This document shows positions 42,181 to 52,431 of a stretch of DNA of 64,000 nt, piece after piece. A program made the translations under genes and the position numbers. How positions within the stretch are numbered: the first letter of the stretch is position 1; each line of letters opens with the position of its first letter. This DNA comes from Bacteroidales bacterium. Lineage in GTDB: Bacteria > Bacteroidota > Bacteroidia > Bacteroidales > F082. A model generated the notes under the pieces. That model had not been told where the DNA came from and made no database searches. It saw only the letters and a list, made by a program, of their open reading frames with translations. The stretch covers positions 1-64,000 of the forward strand of contig JAEEQP010000017.1 of the NCBI GenBank assembly GCA_016285355.1, read 5' to 3'.

Positions 42181-42591
42181 TTAGTTGTTGTCAATTGTCC
42201 AACGGTTGTTGTGACGAGCGTTGCCCACTTGGATTTCCTTGGCGGAAATGGTGAACTCCTCGTATTGTTGGATTTCGTTCTTGTTGTCGTAGGTCTCGGC
42301 GTATTCCACCATATAACCTTCCTTGAAGGAAAGGTGTTTCATTTCGCCGCCCTGACGGTTGGGATAGGAAATGGTGCCGCTCTTGCTCATGTAAGTGTCG
42401 CACATCCATTCCATAAGGTCGGTGTTACCGTCATCGTTTGATTTCACTTTGACGTAGATTTTGCCACCACGGGTGGTGCCAGTGGGCTGTCCTTCAACGT
42501 CGGTTTGTTGGTTGAGTTCGTACCTTACGTACATCACTTCGCGTTCCTGAATGCCGTCGGCATTGATTGTTACTGTTCTTGTAGCAGCCAT
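42181..42591 (-). CDS. Hcp tube protein (TssD)
   Basis: 136 aa. Bacteroidota Hcp/TssD family: YVRYELNQQTDVEGQPTGTTRGG, DLMEWMCDTYMSKSGTISYPN and the last β strand YEEFTISAKEIQVGNARHNN. Hexamers of this protein form the inner tube expelled by the sheath. It follows tssC directly with a 73-bp gap, the usual spot for the main, highly expressed tube subunit. Confidence 0.9.
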   Translation of the reverse strand: MAATRTVTINADGIQEREVMYVRYELNQQTDVEGQPTGTTRGGKIYVKVKSNDDGNTDLMEWMCDTYMSKSGTISYPNRQGGEMKHLSFKEGYMVEYAETYDNKNEIQQYEEFTISAKEIQVGNARHNNRWTIDNN

Positions 42592-42664
42592 AATTTTAAT
42601 AATTTAATTGTTGATTAAGGTTTTGAATTATTGATTGATAATTCGTGATGGTTCACGAGTTATT

Positions 42665-44047
42665 TTATTTTACATCTTGTTCCCATTCGGCTCCGGCGGT
42701 GCCGTTGTGGCCTGTCAGTTCGATGAAGAAGTTCTTGGCCGCGAAGAAAGGCTTAAGTTCCACCTCGATCTTGATGTCCTTGGTCTTAGGATCTTGATCC
42801 AGCTTCTTGAGATTGTAGTTCTCGATGAGTTTTCCAGGGCCTTTGTAATCACTGAGGAAGTCGTGGATAGCTTGCTGCAATTCGGCTTTGACGTTCGAGT
42901 TCCAGTTGATGAAGGCTTCGTCGTTGAAGAAGTTCTGGAACACCTTGCCAATCCAGTCGAACACACGAACGATGGGGTATTCCTGCAAGCCGATGGTTGC
43001 ACCGTTATAGAGCGAACGGTTGGAGAAAGCCATCGTACGACCGTCTTCTTCTACCATCGGGATGACGCCTTGGTCGATAAGGGCGGCGATTTGGGCTTTG
43101 CGCAAGTCGAGACGTGCACCTTTCACGTTGCTCATGGTGCCATATTTCTTACCCGCTGCGCCTTGGGCGATAACGATTTCCTCCGTATTGGTCATGCGGC
43201 CAGCGAGGGCTCCTGAACCCGGGAGGTAGACATCATCGTCCTCACCAGCCAACTCGGACTTCTTACGGCCCAGGATGTAGTTGCAAGTCATGATGACATT
43301 GGCCAAGTGGACGTCTTGTCCTTGTAAATCAGCATAATCTAACTGGTTTTTCAGATCTTCAAAATCAGGACAATCCTTGAAGTCAGTCACCATGATGACC
43401 TTGTTGCGGTAAGCCGTGTCAGCCCACATCCTGATAGTGGTTGAATCACCAAGATAGCCGGGTATCACAAGAAGGCTATAGTTGTTCTTCAGGTTCAATC
43501 TGTCGTAATATTGCTCCAATTCCTCGCAAATGGCCTTGGTGTCATACGAGTCGTGTGAGCTTAATTCGTCTTTGTTTACATTCATCAGCGTGAGGCAATC
43601 GATCTTGCCTTGTCCAGCATTGGCGAAGAAGGCGTCAAGGGCACGGTAGGCGACTTCCAGGTTCCTGACTTCGTCATGAATGGTAAACAGGTTGTTCTTC
43701 ACGTTTTCTTCGGCCTTGTCGCGTTTTGCCTTGCACGAATCAATGACGGCCATGGGGTCAGTTCCACCGCTTTCAAGGATGGAAACCCAAAGTTCAAGTT
43801 CGTTTTGCAGTTTCTTGCGGGCATCCTTGTAGGCCGCGTCATTTAGGAATATGTTCTTCACGGCTTTACGGCGTGGATCCATATTCTCTACACCTTTGAG
43901 AAGGCCTTTGAGCATTTGGAAACCACCGAACTTATCCAAGCCACCGATACTTTCTTTCAGTAGCCCTTCGGGGTTTTCTATCTTTTTCCTTTCTTGAAGT
44001 TCAGGCGCTGCAGCCTGGGCTTCTTGTTTCATTTCTTCTGTAGCCAT
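42665..44047 (-). CDS. tssC: T6SS sheath large subunit TssC
   Basis: 460 aa. Long helical N-terminus, then the conserved sheath core (DSYDTKAICEELEQYYDRLNL, LVIPGYLGDSTTIRMWADTA) and C-terminal strands. With TssB it forms the contractile sheath around the Hcp tube. The Bacteroidota form is somewhat shorter than proteobacterial TssC (~490). Gap of 16 bp after tssB. Confidence 0.9.
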   Translation of the reverse strand: MATEEMKQEAQAAAPELQERKKIENPEGLLKESIGGLDKFGGFQMLKGLLKGVENMDPRRKAVKNIFLNDAAYKDARKKLQNELELWVSILESGGTDPMAVIDSCKAKRDKAEENVKNNLFTIHDEVRNLEVAYRALDAFFANAGQGKIDCLTLMNVNKDELSSHDSYDTKAICEELEQYYDRLNLKNNYSLLVIPGYLGDSTTIRMWADTAYRNKVIMVTDFKDCPDFEDLKNQLDYADLQGQDVHLANVIMTCNYILGRKKSELAGEDDDVYLPGSGALAGRMTNTEEIVIAQGAAGKKYGTMSNVKGARLDLRKAQIAALIDQGVIPMVEEDGRTMAFSNRSLYNGATIGLQEYPIVRVFDWIGKVFQNFFNDEAFINWNSNVKAELQQAIHDFLSDYKGPGKLIENYNLKKLDQDPKTKDIKIEVELKPFFAAKNFFIELTGHNGTAGAEWEQDVK

Positions 44048-44063
44048 AGTTGTAGTGTCTTAA

Positions 44064-44519
44064 TTATTGATTCTCTTCAAGTTCAGCCAATAAAGCTTTC
44101 AACGCGCTGGTGAGATTGCCTCGCGCGGCTTCGTCCTTCAGGGCGTTACGTAAAGTCTTGTTCTTTTCTAATTGTGCGATGACGGAATTCAAGGCATCTA
44201 TCTTGCCTTTTTCCGTGCTGAGGAGTTCGCTCTGCTCGATGAGTTGCTCGTCTTCAAAATCTTTGATGGATTTGAAGTCAAAATCTTCAAAAGCGGCACC
44301 ACCTTCTTCTGTTTCAAGGGCGATACCTTTCTTGCTGGGTTGATAGTGTTCAAACACTTCTTTCATGTTTTTAGCTTTGAAGCCTTCGCGTTCCTCGTCG
44401 GTGTTGGGAGCTTCATCGGTGAATTGGTCGGCATAGAGCGTCCTGTTCTGTGGGAATTCGATGATACCATCTTGGGCATCAACATCCAGTACTTTTGAAA
44501 TAACTGTTTTTCTTGCCAT
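44064..44519 (-). CDS. tssB: T6SS sheath small subunit TssB
   Basis: 151 aa from the ATG at 44519 (MARKTVISKVLD); the longer frame would overlap clpV by 74 bp and adds only a Lys/Asn/Gln-rich tail, so it is rejected. The sequence has the small-subunit layout with a β-strand start (IIEFPQNRTLYADQF), a middle segment (NMKEVFEHYQPSKKG) and a helical end (LNSVIAQLEKNKTLRNALK). Pairs with TssC. Confidence 0.85.
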   Translation of the reverse strand: MARKTVISKVLDVDAQDGIIEFPQNRTLYADQFTDEAPNTDEEREGFKAKNMKEVFEHYQPSKKGIALETEEGGAAFEDFDFKSIKDFEDEQLIEQSELLSTEKGKIDALNSVIAQLEKNKTLRNALKDEAARGNLTSALKALLAELEENQ

Positions 44520-44544
44520 AGTTCTATGATTTTGTTGTTGATGA

Positions 44545-46830
44545 TTATTGTTTGTTTTCTTGTCCTTGTTCTTGTTCGGGTGTATCAATTTCCCAAGCCA
44601 TCTCATTATTTTCTTCATTGTATTTCATGATTACTGTATCACCTGGATTTATTTGGCCTGAAATAATGAGTTTTGACAAAGGTCGACGTATCTCTTTGCG
44701 GATGATGCCAAGGATAGGTCGTGCGCCATAATGGGCGTTGAAGCCGACTTTGGTGACGTACTTGCGTGCCGTTTCGTCAATCTCTAACTTGATGTTCTGC
44801 TCGTTGAGCGTCTTTAACAGGTTCTTGATGTGAATGTCGAAGATACGGTCTATCATCTCTTCGGTAATCGGCGAGAAGGGAACGATTTCAGTCAGACGGG
44901 CCAGGAATTCCGGACGGAACTGGCCTTGCATAACTTCCAAAAGTTGGTCATGAGTCGGCACCTTACCTTCGCCAAAAGATTTGAAAATGTACTCGCTGCC
45001 GATGTTGGAAGTGAAGATGATGAGTGCATTGGAGAAGTCACCCACACGACCCAAGCGATCATGAAGCTTGCCTTCATCGAGGATTTGGAGAAAGAGGTCA
45101 AATACAGAACGATGCGCTTTCTCGATTTCGTCGAACAGCACGACAGAATATGGATGTTGCCTGATTTGGTTCACCAACAGGCCACCCTCTTCATAACCCA
45201 CATAACCGGGAGGAGCACCATACAGCAGCGCCACAGAATGTTCTTCCTTATATTCTGACATGTCGAAACGTAACATGGCAGTCTCATCGTTAAAGAGGAA
45301 CTCGGCCAACGACTTGGCCAACTCCGTCTTACCAGTACCAGTAGGTCCAAGGAAGAAGAAAGAGCCAATGGGTTGCCCTTTCTTGTTGAGTCCTGAACGC
45401 GACTCGAAAATGGCGTCAAGGATACTTTTGATAGCGTGGTTTTGCCCAACGACACGATTATGGAGGATTTTTTCTGCATTGGAAAGTTTCTGTCTTTCCT
45501 CTGATTGTATGTTGCCCATCGGGATGCCAGTCATTTTCGAGACCACATTGCGGACAGCATCTTTCTGAAGCTTTTCTTGTTTGGGCTCTTGTTCTTTTGA
45601 CAAGGCAGCTATCTCATTGGCAATTTTTACCGAAGCCATGGCGCGATCAAGTAAATCCAAAGCGGAGGCAGGCAAACGACGGTCAGGCATGTAGCGTTTT
45701 GCTAAACGTACTATTTCGGCAGGCACTTCGTCTTCGATGCACAAATGATGGTATTGTTCATAGCCCTCTCGTTTTGAAAGGATGATATCAATGGCTTGGG
45801 CCTCATTGGGCTCTTCCACAGTGATTTTCTCGACGAAAGCCGTAAACTCTTTGTCTTTTTCGATGTCTTTGGTGTAGCCGTCTGTCGTTGTCGTGCAAAG
45901 GAACTGCATTTGGTTCTTTGACAACAATTTCTTGATGGCAGGCAGCAATCCGTTGAGTACCGATTGTTTGTCTTCGACGCGGTGGAAGTTCTCGATGACC
46001 AACAGCGGCTGTTCCACGTTCATAAGGTTGTTGGTCACGGTCTTGAACCGGTCTTCAATTTCTCCCTTGTAACTAACGCCTTGGCTGATGGCAATCAGGT
46101 CAAGTTCAAAAGGCTGCAGTTTTTCAAGCGAGGCAGGCACTTTTTTGTCGCGAATGCGTTGCAGGATGCCATGGATAAGGCTGGTTTTGCCAACGCCAGT
46201 CTCACCGACGATTAAGATATTGGCCCTGTCCTTACGGGCAAGTACCTCGATGATGGACATAATCTCATGGTCAAAGCCAATGACCGTTGGCTCGTTCTCG
46301 TCACTTTGCATAGCCATGCAGTAGTCGCCCATTTCTGATGGAGTTTGCACCTTATTATTATTAATAGAAGCCTTCACTGGATTTGATGTGCCATTGGCTT
46401 GCAGGGTGCTCAAAACTTTCTCTGGCTTGAGAGGTAAGGTCTTCAATTGCTCGTATGTGAAGCCAATGCCTGATGTAACAAGTGAGGCTAAAAGGCAAAT
46501 AGCATTCATTTCCTCAAGACCGTATTTCTCACAAAGGTTCATGGCCTCCTTCACCACCGTTTCGGAATTGTGTGAGAGTTCGATCCCTTTCATTGTGTAA
46601 GGTGACTTGTCGCATTGTTGTATCCGCATATCAACCCAATCCACAAGGTAATAGTAGTCTTCGTCAAGTGTGTCTTCAATGAAATTCACCAGCCCTGCAC
46701 TTTTGTGCAAAAGTGCCCTAAAAAGATGAGCCGGCTCTATCTTGGGTGACTTGTTGTCGTTTGCGTACGACTGTGCGATGTGCAGCAAGTCGAAAGGAAG
46801 GTCCTCAAGGAGTTTTGTATACTTATCCAT
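44545..46830 (-). CDS. clpV: T6SS sheath-disassembly ATPase ClpV (TssH)
   Basis: 761 aa AAA+ unfoldase with an N-terminal Clp-N repeat domain (~1-145) and two ATPase domains. Walker A of D1 is GETGVGKT, of D2 GPTGTGKT; Walker B of D2 is VVLFDEIEKAH; pore loop GAPPGYVGYEEGG. Shorter than proteobacterial ClpV (~870), because the coiled-coil middle domain between D1 and D2 is small. That, together with the tssB neighbour, separates it from housekeeping ClpB. It recycles contracted sheath. First structural gene of the operon after the NusG-like gene (14-bp gap). Confidence 0.9.
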   Translation of the reverse strand: MDKYTKLLEDLPFDLLHIAQSYANDNKSPKIEPAHLFRALLHKSAGLVNFIEDTLDEDYYYLVDWVDMRIQQCDKSPYTMKGIELSHNSETVVKEAMNLCEKYGLEEMNAICLLASLVTSGIGFTYEQLKTLPLKPEKVLSTLQANGTSNPVKASINNNKVQTPSEMGDYCMAMQSDENEPTVIGFDHEIMSIIEVLARKDRANILIVGETGVGKTSLIHGILQRIRDKKVPASLEKLQPFELDLIAISQGVSYKGEIEDRFKTVTNNLMNVEQPLLVIENFHRVEDKQSVLNGLLPAIKKLLSKNQMQFLCTTTTDGYTKDIEKDKEFTAFVEKITVEEPNEAQAIDIILSKREGYEQYHHLCIEDEVPAEIVRLAKRYMPDRRLPASALDLLDRAMASVKIANEIAALSKEQEPKQEKLQKDAVRNVVSKMTGIPMGNIQSEERQKLSNAEKILHNRVVGQNHAIKSILDAIFESRSGLNKKGQPIGSFFFLGPTGTGKTELAKSLAEFLFNDETAMLRFDMSEYKEEHSVALLYGAPPGYVGYEEGGLLVNQIRQHPYSVVLFDEIEKAHRSVFDLFLQILDEGKLHDRLGRVGDFSNALIIFTSNIGSEYIFKSFGEGKVPTHDQLLEVMQGQFRPEFLARLTEIVPFSPITEEMIDRIFDIHIKNLLKTLNEQNIKLEIDETARKYVTKVGFNAHYGARPILGIIRKEIRRPLSKLIISGQINPGDTVIMKYNEENNEMAWEIDTPEQEQGQENKQ

Positions 46831-46845
46831 AATAGTTAAAGGTTG

Positions 46846-47397
46846 TTATAGTAATTGTAAACAGCTTGTCGGAACAAAAGCAATAGCCACGGCAGCTACA
46901 CCTTCAATTTGTACTACGACTCGCTTGTTCCTATTGATTCTCTTGATAATGCCTTCTACTCCAGCAAAATATCCATCAATGATTCTTACTCGCTTATTAG
47001 TTTTGTCATTAAGTTCTTCATAATTGAGAAAAAACACTTTGTCGTCTTGAGCCGAAGCTACCCTTATAAAGTTGTTCATTTGGTTGTCGGGTACGATCAT
47101 GATTTCAGATTGCTTGGGATCTAATAACGATTTCTTCATCATATATCGCAAGGGTGAAAACTCTGCATGAGTCATTTTCAATTGGGTCAAAATCTCCTGT
47201 GAAGAATGGACAAAAATCAAATTGTGGATAGCTGGCAGCAACACTCGTTTTTTCCCTTCATCTTTGGTTTCCACCAACTCATAACGCATGGGAATGAAAT
47301 TCTCAATATTTATTTTGTCAAGTAATTGTTTGATTTTCATTTCCCTATGGTAGGTTACACGCATAGGAAACCAATGGATTCCATCATTTGTAGCCAT
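46846..47397 (-). CDS. NusG-family (UpxY/RfaH/LoaP-type) operon-specific antiterminator
   Basis: 183 aa. N-terminal NGN domain (WFPMRVTYHREMKIKQLLDKI, FIPMRYELVE, NLIFVHSSQEIL) and a C-terminal KOW-like domain starting KRVRIIDGYFAGVEGIIKRINRNKRVVVQIEG. It is the first gene of a ~30-kb minus-strand operon, the same position UpxY proteins hold in Bacteroides capsule operons, where they stop premature termination. It probably binds RNA polymerase on the leader and allows read-through to the far Tss and conjugation genes. Housekeeping NusG is excluded by the divergent sequence and by context. Confidence 0.9.
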   Translation of the reverse strand: MATNDGIHWFPMRVTYHREMKIKQLLDKINIENFIPMRYELVETKDEGKKRVLLPAIHNLIFVHSSQEILTQLKMTHAEFSPLRYMMKKSLLDPKQSEIMIVPDNQMNNFIRVASAQDDKVFFLNYEELNDKTNKRVRIIDGYFAGVEGIIKRINRNKRVVVQIEGVAAVAIAFVPTSCLQLL

Positions 47398-47646
47398 TTC
47401 AATGCGCTATGAATTAAGAAAAAAGGAGAGGGACACTGCATTACAATATGCAGCAGTATTTCAAATTTTCTTGAATATGAAATCTATTCATATTGCGCTG
47501 ATTTCCAGCTACATCGATGAATATTTTTATTTTCTTTATCTCATGCTTTGATTTAAAAGCCAAAGTACATGAGTTTGCAAAATTAATAAAAAAAGAACAT
47601 TTTCGCATTTTTCAAGAAAAAAACAAAAATCTCATGTTTTTTTTAG
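47398..47646 (-). promoter_or_regulatory. Promoter and hairpin-containing leader of the T6SS operon
   Basis: Non-coding stretch ahead of the NusG-like gene. Plus-strand CAAAATTA at 47578-47585 reads TAATTTTG on the minus strand (-7 box), giving a leader of ~170 nt; the -33 box is unclear. The leader contains two perfect hairpins: AATATGA/TCATATT (47474-47494) and CTGCAT/ATGCAG (47436-47453). These are candidate recognition or pause structures for the NusG-family protein encoded immediately after. Confidence 0.55.
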
Positions 47647-47681
47647 TGAAAAAGCCCCTGCCGTATCATGGCAAGGGCTTT
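47645..47681 (-). terminator. Terminator of the DPP-IV-like gene
   Basis: Near-perfect 12-bp stem, AAAGCCCCTGCC (47651-47662) / GGCAAGGGCTTT (47670-47681), with a 7-nt loop. On the minus strand it is followed by a T/A-rich run. It separates the peptidase transcript from the T6SS promoter. Confidence 0.85.
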
Positions 47682-47702
47682 GCTTTGCAAAAAGGATGTT
47701 TG

Positions 47703-49856
47703 TTACAGATTATCCTTAAAATACTGCACAATCTTAGCAACCAAATGCGCTCTATCCATGCCGTAAACATTATGGTCGTGGCCAGGATAGACGAAGTAGT
47801 CGAGTTGTTTGCCGTTGTGGATGCAGTTCTCGACGAAGACGAGGCTGTGCTGCCACATCACGACGGGGTCGGTAGTGCAGTGGATCATCAGGAGCTTGCC
47901 TTCGAGCCTGTCGGTCTTGTTTTCGAGGCTGGTCAACTCGTAGCCTTCGGGGTTCTCTTGGGGCGTGTCCATGTAACGCTCGCCGTACATGATTTCGTAA
48001 TACTTCCAATCTAATACGGGACCACCTGCCACGCTGACCTTGAACACCTCGGGATGATTGATTTTCAGCGAAGTGGACATGAATCCGCCGTAACTCCAGC
48101 CATCGCTGCCGATACGGTTGGCGTCAACGTAGGGCAAGGTCTTCAGCCATTCGATGCCCTTCATTTGGTCGCGCATTTCTAACTGTCCGCATTGGCGGTG
48201 GATGCACTGCTCAAAGGCCTCGCCACGGTCGGCGGAGCCACGGTTGTCAAGGGTGAAGACGAGGAAACCTTCTTGGGCCAAGTAATTCAGATAAATACCT
48301 GCGCCCGCCGTCCAAGTGTCGGTAATCAGTTGGGCATGAGGGCCGCCATACACATAAACAATGACAGGATATTTCTTCGAGGCATCGAAATTGTAAGGCT
48401 TGATAAGGCGCGTGTAAAGCGTTTGGCCGTCTTCGGCTTTCAGGGTGCCAAGTTCAGTTGCGCCGATATTGTAATCCTTCAGCGGGTTTTCAGCCTCGTG
48501 CAAACGTCTGACAAACTTGCCGTTTTTGTCTTGCAAATCAACATTGTATGGTACATCGGTGCTGTTGTAGAAGTCGATGAAATACTTGCCGTCGGCGGAA
48601 GGAATCCCATCATGCGTGCCGTGTTCCTTGGTGAGTTGGGTCACCTTGCCGCTCTTCAGTTCCATCATGTAGCAGTGGCGTTCGAGCGGACTGACCTCGG
48701 TGCTGCGGTAGTAGAAGTATTTGCCGCTTGGCGAGAAACCGTCGAAGTCGGTGATGACGAACTTGCCCTTGGTCAGTTGGCGCGAAGTGCCGTTGCTGAT
48801 GGTATATAAATAAAGGTGATAGTAGCCGTCACGCTGAGCCTTCCAGATGAACTGGTCGGGGTTGTTGGGGAGGAAGTAGGCGGGACCTTGCGGCTCCACA
48901 TATTGCTTGTCTTGGTCTTCAAAAATAGTCTGGATGAAGTCTCCAGTGATGGCACTGTACTCGTTGAATTTCAGATGGTTTTGCCCACGGTTGAGTACAC
49001 CGATATAGATACGTTCATTGTCAGGGTTCCAAGTAATGGCAGTGAGGTATTGCTCAGCGGGTTCGCCAGTTTTTACAACGATTTCTTTGCCTGTGGCGAT
49101 ATTGTAAATGTGCAGTGTCACCTGATGGCTCGTCATGCCCGCCATGGGGTATTTGATAGGATTGACTGTGGCGATACGTGTTTGGATGTCGACCAAAGGA
49201 TAGTCGGTCACCATGCGCTCGTCCATGCTGTAGTAGGCTAAGAGCTTGCCGTCGGGCGACCAGAAAATGCCGCCATCGATGGCGAATTCATTGCGGTGCA
49301 CGCTCTGACCTGCCACCACGCCTTCGGGGTTGTCTGTGATTTGGATTTGCTTGTCGCCTTTGGCCACATAGAGGTTGTTGTCGATGGTGTAGGCCACATT
49401 CAAGGTAGGCTTGCAGACATTCTGGTTCTCAGCCCCTTGCGGAAGCGAAGTGATGGCGTTAATGGTCTTCTTCTTGATATCCATCTTGTTGAGCGTGATG
49501 CCATTATCGCCTAAGCCAAAGAAATAGGCTTGGAAGTCATTGAGCCAGGTCAGTTGAGGAATGCGCTTCAACTCGTTGACGCCTTTGCCCAAAGTGTAGG
49601 CATTCAGCTCGTCAAGGGTGAGGAAAGAGGTTTCCTTTTTTGATTCAGGTGTCATCGTGACGATTTCGTTGTCCTTCACTTTCATGAGGATGTCGGTGTT
49701 GCCCACCCATTTCAGTTGGTTGGGGCGTTGGGCATAGATGGCGCGGTTGTTATACGAAGCGTCTTCGGGGGTGAACAACTGCTTTTGTTGTGATTGTGCC
49801 GGCACTGCGAAAGCGAGCATCACAGCTACCGATAAGAGGGTCAGAATTTTCTTCAT
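47703..49856 (-). CDS. Dipeptidyl-peptidase IV-like S9 family serine peptidase
   Basis: 717 aa with a signal peptide (MKKILTLLSVAVMLAFAVPAQS). N-terminal β-propeller (DPPIV_N, ~80-470), then an α/β-hydrolase domain with the nucleophile Ser588 in GSDGWSYGGFM, an Asp in IHCTTDPVV and a His in PGHDHNV. The propeller has the paired WSPDGKLLAYYSMDE segment that carries the family's Glu-rich entry site. It removes dipeptides after proline in the periplasm; Bacteroidales use such enzymes to take up peptides. Not related functionally to the T6SS operon downstream. Confidence 0.93.
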   Translation of the reverse strand: MKKILTLLSVAVMLAFAVPAQSQQKQLFTPEDASYNNRAIYAQRPNQLKWVGNTDILMKVKDNEIVTMTPESKKETSFLTLDELNAYTLGKGVNELKRIPQLTWLNDFQAYFFGLGDNGITLNKMDIKKKTINAITSLPQGAENQNVCKPTLNVAYTIDNNLYVAKGDKQIQITDNPEGVVAGQSVHRNEFAIDGGIFWSPDGKLLAYYSMDERMVTDYPLVDIQTRIATVNPIKYPMAGMTSHQVTLHIYNIATGKEIVVKTGEPAEQYLTAITWNPDNERIYIGVLNRGQNHLKFNEYSAITGDFIQTIFEDQDKQYVEPQGPAYFLPNNPDQFIWKAQRDGYYHLYLYTISNGTSRQLTKGKFVITDFDGFSPSGKYFYYRSTEVSPLERHCYMMELKSGKVTQLTKEHGTHDGIPSADGKYFIDFYNSTDVPYNVDLQDKNGKFVRRLHEAENPLKDYNIGATELGTLKAEDGQTLYTRLIKPYNFDASKKYPVIVYVYGGPHAQLITDTWTAGAGIYLNYLAQEGFLVFTLDNRGSADRGEAFEQCIHRQCGQLEMRDQMKGIEWLKTLPYVDANRIGSDGWSYGGFMSTSLKINHPEVFKVSVAGGPVLDWKYYEIMYGERYMDTPQENPEGYELTSLENKTDRLEGKLLMIHCTTDPVVMWQHSLVFVENCIHNGKQLDYFVYPGHDHNVYGMDRAHLVAKIVQYFKDNL

Positions 49857-49881
49857 TTTCGTTCGAATTTGATATTTGGCG

Positions 49882-49910
49882 CAAAATTAGAAAAAATATG
49901 ACTATCTTTG
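49882..49910. promoter_or_regulatory. Divergent promoters (DPP-IV-like / toxin-antitoxin)
   Basis: CAAAATTA at 49882-49889 is TAATTTTG on the minus strand, 26 bp from the peptidase start; TATCTTTG at 49903-49910 faces the antitoxin gene. Both match TAnnTTTG. Confidence 0.6.
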
Positions 49911-49935
49911 CAGAGTGAACAAAAAAGATAAAGTT

Positions 49936-50202
49936 ATGACCGCAGCACAATATGATGCAATGAATGTCCAGTTGTGGCAGAACATTGGTGCTATCGCTGA
50001 TGACCAATCTCTTATGAAAAGGTTGGCGAAATATGTTGCCAAATTGGTGAAAGAGAAGAACGACTCAACATTGATGACTAAGGAAGAATATTTTGCAATG
50101 CTTGATAAGCGGGAAGAAGCCTATGCAAGAGGCGAGTATTCTGAAATGTTGCCGGGAGAAAACCTGACAGAACATTTGAGGAGGTTAGGTTATGACATAT
50201 AA
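49936..50202 (+). CDS. Antitoxin of a YoeB/Txe-type module
   Basis: 88 aa from the ATG at 49936. A helical, charged protein (YDAMNVQLWQNIGAIADDQS, LMKRLAKYVAKLVKEK) ending in an acidic tail (TKEEYFAMLDKREEAYARGEYSEMLPGE) that probably covers the toxin active site. It precedes and overlaps the toxin gene by 11 bp, the usual order. The family differs from YefM; no DNA-binding motif is evident. Confidence 0.75.
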   Translation: MTAAQYDAMNVQLWQNIGAIADDQSLMKRLAKYVAKLVKEKNDSTLMTKEEYFAMLDKREEAYARGEYSEMLPGENLTEHLRRLGYDI

Positions 50203-50467
50203 AGTCAGAAACCAAACTCAAGCCGACGAAGACTTGGCTCGACTTGCCAAAAGTGAACCGAAAGCTTTCAAGAAAGCGCAACGCTTTATAGAAGAATTGC
50301 GTGAGCATCCCAAAACGGGTCTCGGACACCCCGAGCCGTTGAAAGGCAAGCCCGAAGGTCGTTGGAGTCGTGAAATCACAAAAAAACACCGCATGGTTTA
50401 TCGCATCTTTGAAACCGAAGTGGTGGTACTTGTGATTTCTGCTTACGGCCATTACGATGACAAATAA
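50192..50467 (+). CDS. YoeB/Txe-type mRNA interferase toxin
   Basis: 91 aa of the RelE superfamily, YoeB branch. Features: DLARLAKSEPKAFKKAQRFIEELREHPKTG, then PEPLKG.PEGRWSREITKKHRMVYRI, with the basic patch and the catalytic-type end SAYGHYDDK (His and Tyr near the C-terminus). YoeB proteins cut mRNA in the ribosome A site. It starts within the antitoxin gene (11-bp overlap) with GAGG upstream of the ATG. Confidence 0.88.
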   Translation: MTYKVRNQTQADEDLARLAKSEPKAFKKAQRFIEELREHPKTGLGHPEPLKGKPEGRWSREITKKHRMVYRIFETEVVVLVISAYGHYDDK

Positions 50468-50473
50468 TCCCTC

Positions 50474-52087
<1,614 letters not shown>

Positions 52088-52431
52088 GTCAAGTCCTAGT
52101 CAGTCATGTCATCCATGAGCGTTTGCAGCAGCCATGTCATTCCAACGTAGGCCCAGCAGCCATGTCATTCCAGCAGAGGTATGTGCGTTGGCGGGAATCT
52201 ATGGCTGCGTCATATAGTGCATAAGCTTTATCGGTCGGGAATCTATGGCTGCGTCATTTTTTATAGGCAGGGTTGCGCTGTGCTTCACCGCTGCCTTGAC
52301 GTCGGGTCGCCCTTTCAGGGCTCAAGGAACTTTTTGAGCAAGGCCAATAGTATGGAGCCGAAAAGTTATTATATTTGCAGATTCTAAATGCAACTCAATG
52401 CAATGAGTTATGAACAAAAAATGATGGAGTA
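52088..52431. repeat. Interspersed repeat cluster upstream of the Fic gene
   Basis: No gene. It contains several partial and complete copies of an element that begins CAGCAGCCATGTCATTCC and ends GGGAATCTATGGCTGCGTCAT broken around a variable middle, so its ends form an inverted GCAGCCAT/ATGGCTGC. The best copy is 52153-52213 (61 bp). It is followed at 52256-52323 by a 68-bp sequence repeated exactly at 53542-53609. The rest gives a short AT-rich leader before the Fic gene. Confidence 0.8.
52256..52323 (+). repeat. 68-bp direct repeat, left copy
   Basis: Identical over 68 bp to 53542-53609. The two copies flank the Fic gene about 1.29 kb apart. The segment is GC-rich and ends TTTCAGGGCTC. Confidence 0.9.

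Noticed and set aside
44520..44618. Longer TssB start
   Set aside because: Would overlap clpV by 74 bp and adds only a low-complexity basic tail; the MARKTVIS start fits the family.
44545..46830. Housekeeping ClpB
   Set aside because: The central coiled coil is too short and the gene lies directly ahead of tssB in the operon.
12508..47397. Extracellular contractile injection system (eCIS) instead of T6SS
   Set aside because: ClpV-type ATPase with Clp-N domain, TssK, Hcp and VgrG are T6SS features; no tail-fibre or eCIS-type AAA gene is seen.
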